The notes below the pieces were generated by a model. It made no database searches and was not told the origin of the DNA. It worked only from the letters and a program-made list of their open reading frames with translations. A DNA stretch of 10,279 bases, taken from Rickettsiales bacterium. Lineage in GTDB: Bacteria > Pseudomonadota > Alphaproteobacteria > Rickettsiales > UBA1997. The position numbers and the translations under genes were made by a program. This document shows, in pieces, positions 6,995 to 10,279 of this stretch. Location of the stretch: NCBI GenBank assembly GCA_947455365.1, contig CANGNU010000017.1, positions 1-10,279 on the forward strand, in the 5' to 3' direction. Position 1 is the first letter of the stretch, and each line of letters starts with the position of its first letter.

Positions 6995-7419
6995 GATTGT
7001 CTCCACGCTAAGTTGCTGGCTTTCCAGCCGTTAATATTGCCCCTGTGGCCTGCGCTGTCAATGTCGCCTTCAAAACCGGCGATTAAATTGAAGCAGTGAG
7101 TGTAACCCATTTGTGCCATGTGAATTGCCGCCTCAGAAGAGCGCGCGCCACTGCGGCACATAAAAATTAATTCGGCATCTTTTTTATTATCGCCAAATTT
7201 TTCTTGTAGAGCTTTTTCGAGATTTTCGGTAAAGCGCGGATTAAAACCCATAGTTGGGAAAGTTTTCCATGGTAGTAAAATTAAATTGGCAACTTCAGCA
7301 GTGCCAGTGAAGGCAAATTCAGCGTCGGTGCGCACATCGATTAAAACGGCGTTTTTTTCGTCGCGAAGTTTGATAAAAGCTGCTTTGGCGTCAATTTGTT
7401 GTATTAGCATTTTGTACAT
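6991..7419 (-). CDS. Rhodanese-like sulfurtransferase
   Basis: This is a 142-residue single-domain rhodanese, a cytoplasmic protein that moves sulfane sulfur between donors and acceptors through a cysteine persulfide. AVLIDVRTDAEF (24-35) is the usual CH2A-type motif. The active-site loop is CRSGARS with Cys88, a six-residue loop typical of true sulfurtransferases rather than phosphatases. The C-terminal GHRGNINGWKASNLAWRQ is a signature I associate with an alphaproteobacterial subgroup. It lies first in an operon with dnaA and its TGA overlaps the dnaA ATG by four bases, so translation is probably coupled. I recall a similar rhodanese-dnaA neighbourhood in Rickettsia, but have not checked it. 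The start could instead be the internal ATG at 7410, three codons later. The physiological acceptor cannot be told from sequence. Confidence 0.93.
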   Translation of the reverse strand: MYKMLIQQIDAKAAFIKLRDEKNAVLIDVRTDAEFAFTGTAEVANLILLPWKTFPTMGFNPRFTENLEKALQEKFGDNKKDAELIFMCRSGARSSEAAIHMAQMGYTHCFNLIAGFEGDIDSAGHRGNINGWKASNLAWRQS

Positions 7420-7512
7420 CTAGTTTTTTCAAGGAATTTTCTAAAATTTTTAGCAATTTCCTTTTTGTTTTTTAAAATTTATTGGAAGAGATTTTGCTTC
7501 AGTATTTCGCCC

Positions 7513-7534
7513 TAGTAAAGGTAAAAATTTTACT
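7513..7534. promoter_or_regulatory. Possible operator palindrome
   Basis: TAGTAAA (7513-7519) and TTTACTA (7528-7534) form a perfect seven-base inverted repeat with a nine-base spacer that itself contains GTAAAA/TTTTAC symmetry. It lies in the divergent promoter region and could bind a dimeric regulator. AT-rich palindromes also arise by chance. Confidence 0.25.
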
Positions 7535-7560
7535 AAGATGAAAATAAATATCTTGACAGG

Positions 7561-7676
7561 GCGGCCAAGCTAATAGGGCCTGATTATGAAATTTAACAAT
7601 GCTGCAAAGCCTTGATATTAAAGGGTTGATGAGCTTGATATTCTGTTAGCTCTAGTCTGGTGGGGGCGGCTTTTTG
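7561..7676 (+). ncRNA. Candidate structured leader RNA or small RNA
   Basis: AGCTAATAG (7568-7576) can pair with CTGTTAGCT (7643-7651) over nine positions with one G-T wobble, enclosing 66 bases. Inside, CCTT (7610-7613) pairs with AAGG (7621-7624). CTTGATATT occurs twice as a direct repeat (7611-7619 and 7634-7642). The block ends in GGGGGCGGC followed by TTTTT (7671-7676), but I found no strong partner for that G-rich run, so it is not a proven terminator. It matches no RNA family I recognise (not 4.5S, 6S, tmRNA or RNase P). It lies about 90 bases before the EamA start, where a riboswitch-like leader would sit. This is a fold-based guess from one sequence. Confidence 0.3.
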
Positions 7677-7765
7677 TCAATGTAAATTAATATTTTTTTT
7701 ACGGGTTGTTTCGCAAGAAATTTAGCTATAGATTTGGCGGTAAATTTAATAAAAAATTATCATTT

Positions 7766-8668
7766 ATGAACAAAAGGCGCAATTTTTTTGTCTTAATTTT
7801 TCTTGGCCTAATTTGGTCAACTTTTTCAGTTTTTACTAAAGTTTCGGCAGAAGTTTTATCTCCATATTTTGTTGCCTTCGCCCGCTTGGTTTTAGGTGGC
7901 TCATTGCTTTATTTAGTTTGTCTGATTAAGAGAAGGCGGGTTTTTATTGTAAGTAATTTTAAAAATTACGCCATTGTCGGACTATTCAACTCTGCGCTGC
8001 CATTTTCGTTGTTTGCAATGTCGGCAAGAGGCTTGGATAGTGGTGTTGCGGCCATTCTTGATGGAGCGGTGCCAATGTTTGAAGTATTAATTTCAATCTT
8101 TTTCTTGAAGCGTTTTGTTGATAAAAATTCAATTTGGGGCGTAGTTTTTGGTATTATTGGAGTAATTATCACTTCTTTTGGCGATGGTGTGAGGGCGGAT
8201 ATTACGCTGGCTCATGTTGCGGCAGTAATTGCAATTTTGGTGGCAACTTCTTCTTATGCGGGGGCATCTTTATATATTAATGCCAAATGTAAAAATATTG
8301 AACCAATGACATTGGCAACAGGCAGCGTCTTGTTTGCGGCGCTATTTCTGTCGCCAAGTTTGCTATTATTTGAGCCATCTTTAGTGACCGTAAAATCAGC
8401 CAGCTCTTTGCTTGGACTGGGAATTTTATGTACCGGAATTGCCTATATTTTCTACTTTAAATTAGTGGCAGAAGAAGGCCCAAGAACCGCGGTGAGCGTG
8501 GTTTTGTTGATTCCAGTTTTTGGTACAATTTTTGGCACAATTGTTTTGGGAGAGGTGATTACAATTGGTAAGATTGTTGGCTGCATCACAATTTTGGTGA
8601 GCATGAAATTCATCTTGAATTTGTCGCGGCAAAGTTTTTTTAAGTCAAAGTTGGATCCTGTGGTTTAG
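7766..8668 (+). CDS. EamA/DMT-family transporter
   Basis: This is an inner-membrane carrier of the drug/metabolite transporter superfamily, probably exporting or exchanging a small metabolite. It has 300 residues from the ATG at 7766, typical of the family, with two EamA repeats (about 8-137 and 150-282) and ten membrane segments near 8-26, 32-52, 66-86, 92-113, 122-139, 149-170, 181-201, 211-232, 240-262 and 266-285. The family pattern is visible in IFLGLIWSTFSVFTKV, in FARLVLGG and in the ALPFSLFAMSARGLDSGVAA segment before the GAVPMFEVLIS helix. The frame stays open upstream to a TTG at 7706, but those extra 20 basic residues are unlike the family. No Shine-Dalgarno site precedes the ATG. 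Rickettsiales use EamA proteins to take metabolites such as S-adenosylmethionine from hosts; that role is only a possibility here. Its last 29 bases overlap ccoS on the other strand. Confidence 0.92.
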   Translation: MNKRRNFFVLIFLGLIWSTFSVFTKVSAEVLSPYFVAFARLVLGGSLLYLVCLIKRRRVFIVSNFKNYAIVGLFNSALPFSLFAMSARGLDSGVAAILDGAVPMFEVLISIFFLKRFVDKNSIWGVVFGIIGVIITSFGDGVRADITLAHVAAVIAILVATSSYAGASLYINAKCKNIEPMTLATGSVLFAALFLSPSLLLFEPSLVTVKSASSLLGLGILCTGIAYIFYFKLVAEEGPRTAVSVVLLIPVFGTIFGTIVLGEVITIGKIVGCITILVSMKFILNLSRQSFFKSKLDPVV

Positions 8669-8843
8669 TGGCTGCAGAGGCTTTTTGTATTGGCTTATTT
8701 TGCGAATCTTCATCAAATAAAATTCGGCTGGCAGCGCCATCTAAATCATCATATTGCTTATTTTTCAGGCACCATAAAAAGGCGGCAAGCCCCGCTAATC
8801 CTAGCGCAAGAGTAATTGGAATTAAGAAAAGTAAGACGCTCAT
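8640..8843 (-). CDS. ccoS: Cytochrome cbb3 oxidase maturation protein CcoS
   Basis: This is a small membrane protein needed to insert haem and copper into the CcoN subunit of cytochrome cbb3 oxidase. It has 67 residues: one membrane helix at about 3-24 (LLFLIPITLALGLAGLAAFL), then the family hallmark QYDDLDGAASRILFDED (30-46) and a variable polar tail. The ATG at 8843 overlaps the ccoI stop as ATGA, so it is the downstream, translationally coupled gene of the ccoI-ccoS pair, the order found in ccoGHIS clusters. The 3' end overlaps the convergent EamA gene by 29 bases, with no room for a terminator between them. Confidence 0.93.
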   Translation of the reverse strand: MSVLLFLIPITLALGLAGLAAFLWCLKNKQYDDLDGAASRILFDEDSQNKPIQKASAATKPQDPTLT

Positions 8844-10279
8844 TTTAAAATTCGCAAAGAATTAATTAATACTAAAATTGACGATGAAGACATGGCAATG
8901 GCCGCCACCAAAGGCGTGACGCTGCCCATCATGGCGAAAGGTACTGCAACTAAATTATAAGTAAGAGCAAGAATTAAATTTTGCTTAATAAGTAAAATTG
9001 AGCGATGGGCAAAGTGGTTTAGGGTGAGAATTGGTGCTAGTTGCTGGCCTTGAATTATAATATCGGCAATGTTTTGGGTAATGTCAGAAGCTTTGGCAAA
9101 AGAAATTGAAATATCGGCTAAAGCTAGTGATGGCGCGTCGTTAAGGCCATCGCCAATCATAATTATTGGTTGGTTTTTTTGCTTAAATTGTTTGAGAAAA
9201 TTTACTTTTTCGATGGGTGTTTGTTCGGCGTAAAATTCAGTAATGCCAAGGGTCTGCGCGGTTTGTGCGACAATGTTTTTATTATCACCAGAAAGTAAAA
9301 TTAATTTTTTGCCAAGGGCTTGCAGCTTTTCTACTGTAGCTTTAGCGTCACTTTTTAGTTGGTCTTGCAGCAAGAAAAGTATAATATTATCGCCATGCTG
9401 CAGATAACAGTGCGTAGCGGCGGTGGCATTGTTGTTGGCAGAGATTGCGCCATTTTCTGTAAAAGTGGTATAATTTTTTGCAGAAAGTTCGTCGTTAAAT
9501 TTATTGTGGAAGGCTTGTAAATCAACATTACAGAACTCTTTTCTGCCTAGCCTGATTGTATTTTCTTCATATTTTGCAACCAGTCCAAAGCCTTGATTTT
9601 CCTCAACTTGTAGCACAAATCTTTCTTCCTGCCAAGCATTAGAAATTGCCATTGCGACAGGGTGCTTACTCATCTGTGCCATGGATGCGGCCAGTTTGCG
9701 ATAAAATTTTTCTTCTTCCTCGTTTAAATTTTTATTAAGCCCCACAACCTTAATTAGCGAGGGTTCGCCAAGGGTTAAAGTGCCAGTTTTATCAAAAATT
9801 ATTGTGTCAATTTCATTAAATTTTTCAAGCGCTTCCCCCGATTTTGTTAAAATTCCGCGCTTAATTAAACTAGAAATTGTAATAGTTTGCACAATTGGAA
9901 CCGCTAGAGCCAAGGCGCAAGGGCAGGTGATAATTAAAACCGCAGTAGCAGTTAATAGTGCAATTTGAAATGAAGAATGGAGAAAAAAATACCATGCAAT
10001 AAAGGTTATGAAGGCAAGCAGGTGAACGATTGGCGTGTAGCTGCGTGAAAGGCGATCGGCCAAGCGAATATATTTATTTTTTTGTGTTTCAACCTCTTCA
10101 ACAATATTGATAATCTGTTTGAGCAGGCTATTTTGTTGGTTCTTCGTCGCTTTAATTTTAAGTGGCGCCGCTAAATTAATTGTGCCAGCAAACACCGCAG
10201 AGCCTTGCGTAACAGGCTTTGGCAAAGATTCTCCAGTAATAATCATGCTGTTAATTTCACTGCTGCCTTCTACAACCAC
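8840..10279 (-). CDS. ccoI: Copper-translocating P1B-type ATPase CcoI/FixI (N-terminal part missing)
   Basis: This ATP-driven inner-membrane copper exporter supplies copper for cytochrome cbb3 oxidase assembly. The last 479 residues are visible and the N-terminal metal-binding domain, the first membrane helices and part of the actuator domain lie beyond the right edge. Counting from the edge, the actuator motif TGES is at 15-18, the ion-binding CPC in ITCPCALALAVP at 119-121, the phosphorylated aspartate Asp163 in DKTGTLT, the nucleotide-binding HP in SKHPVAMA at 206-207, and GDGLNDAPSLALAD at 376-389. The last helix pair, with MSSSSILVLINSLRL-type ending, matches copper ATPases. Identity as CcoI rather than a general CopA rests on the coupled ccoS gene downstream. 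The genes for the oxidase itself (ccoNOP) and ccoG/ccoH should lie to the right. All key residues in view are intact. Confidence 0.93.
   Translation of the reverse strand: MVVEGSSEINSMIITGESLPKPVTQGSAVFAGTINLAAPLKIKATKNQQNSLLKQIINIVEEVETQKNKYIRLADRLSRSYTPIVHLLAFITFIAWYFFLHSSFQIALLTATAVLIITCPCALALAVPIVQTITISSLIKRGILTKSGEALEKFNEIDTIIFDKTGTLTLGEPSLIKVVGLNKNLNEEEEKFYRKLAASMAQMSKHPVAMAISNAWQEERFVLQVEENQGFGLVAKYEENTIRLGRKEFCNVDLQAFHNKFNDELSAKNYTTFTENGAISANNNATAATHCYLQHGDNIILFLLQDQLKSDAKATVEKLQALGKKLILLSGDNKNIVAQTAQTLGITEFYAEQTPIEKVNFLKQFKQKNQPIIMIGDGLNDAPSLALADISISFAKASDITQNIADIIIQGQQLAPILTLNHFAHRSILLIKQNLILALTYNLVAVPFAMMGSVTPLVAAIAMSSSSILVLINSLRILK

Larger units (their letters stand above)
7420..7765. 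other. Divergent intergenic region between rhodanese and EamA genes
   Basis: This 346-base gap must hold the promoters for the rhodanese-dnaA operon (minus) and the EamA gene (plus). The part next to the rhodanese gene is very AT-rich and holds two small palindromes (CTAAAATTTTTAG at 7441-7453 and the one at 7513-7534). The middle part, about 7553-7676, is richer in G and C and can fold. The last 80 bases are AT-rich again. A perfect TTGACA lies at 7553-7558 on the plus strand but lacks a -10 box at normal spacing. On the minus strand TTGGCC with TATTTT 16 bases later is a weak promoter candidate. No ORF of note, tRNA or DnaA box was seen. Confidence 0.6.

Noticed and set aside
6995..7006. 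GTG start for dnaA at 7006
   Set aside because: The ATG at 6994 has a GGAG at good distance and an ATGA overlap with the upstream gene, so it is more likely.
7553..7558. TTGACA as the EamA promoter -35 box
   Set aside because: No acceptable -10 box lies 16 to 18 bases downstream; the sequence there is GC-rich.
7553..7690. 4.5S RNA, 6S RNA or tmRNA in the GC-richer block
   Set aside because: I looked for the SRP GGAAG/AGCAG loop, a CCA-ending acceptor stem and a T-loop and saw none on either strand.
7706..7765. Longer N-terminus of the EamA protein from a TTG start
   Set aside because: It would add 20 basic residues before the normal family start; the ATG at 7766 gives the usual length.
7420..7765. 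Replication origin next to dnaA
   Set aside because: No TTATCCACA-like boxes or clustered near matches were seen; dnaA is often far from oriC in alphaproteobacteria.

Overview
The window looks like chromosome of an AT-rich alphaproteobacterium, most probably a Rickettsiales-type (host-associated) lineage. This rests on gene content and protein style: a short IscR next to a NifS-like desulfurase, a rhodanese gene directly ahead of dnaA, a 36K-type SppA behind rpsA, an EamA carrier, and a large nested palindrome of the kind seen in Rickettsiales. The cytochrome cbb3 assembly genes (ccoI, ccoS) argue against Rickettsia itself and would fit lineages such as Midichloriaceae, but placement is inference. 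I recognise no phage, transposase, CRISPR or defence gene.

Left part (1-1250): a minus-strand iron-sulfur operon with iscR (Rrf2 family) overlapping a cysteine desulfurase gene cut by the window edge. Its promoter lies back to back with a likely promoter for rpsA. Middle-left (1250-5254): four plus-strand genes, rpsA, sppA, acpP and a lone ABC ATPase. Strong intrinsic terminators follow rpsA and acpP, so these form at least three transcripts.

Centre (5255-5569): a convergent 315-base gap that holds a roughly 120 to 177-base nested inverted repeat with 27-base perfect arms. It resembles a mobile palindromic element. Then (5570-7419) a minus-strand two-gene operon, rhodanese then dnaA, coupled by a 4-base ATGA overlap.

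Right part: a divergent 346-base gap (7420-7765) with an AT-rich palindrome and a more GC-rich block that can form long-range pairing, a candidate leader RNA. It is followed by the plus-strand EamA transporter, whose 3' end overlaps the convergent ccoS gene. ccoS is coupled to ccoI, a copper P-type ATPase that runs off the right edge.

The genes cover iron-sulfur assembly, translation, membrane protein quality control, lipid synthesis, replication initiation and respiratory copper supply. Most is housekeeping. The parts that merit a second look are the central palindrome, the structured block before the EamA gene, and the CCCTCC tracts in front of two start codons where a Shine-Dalgarno site would be expected.
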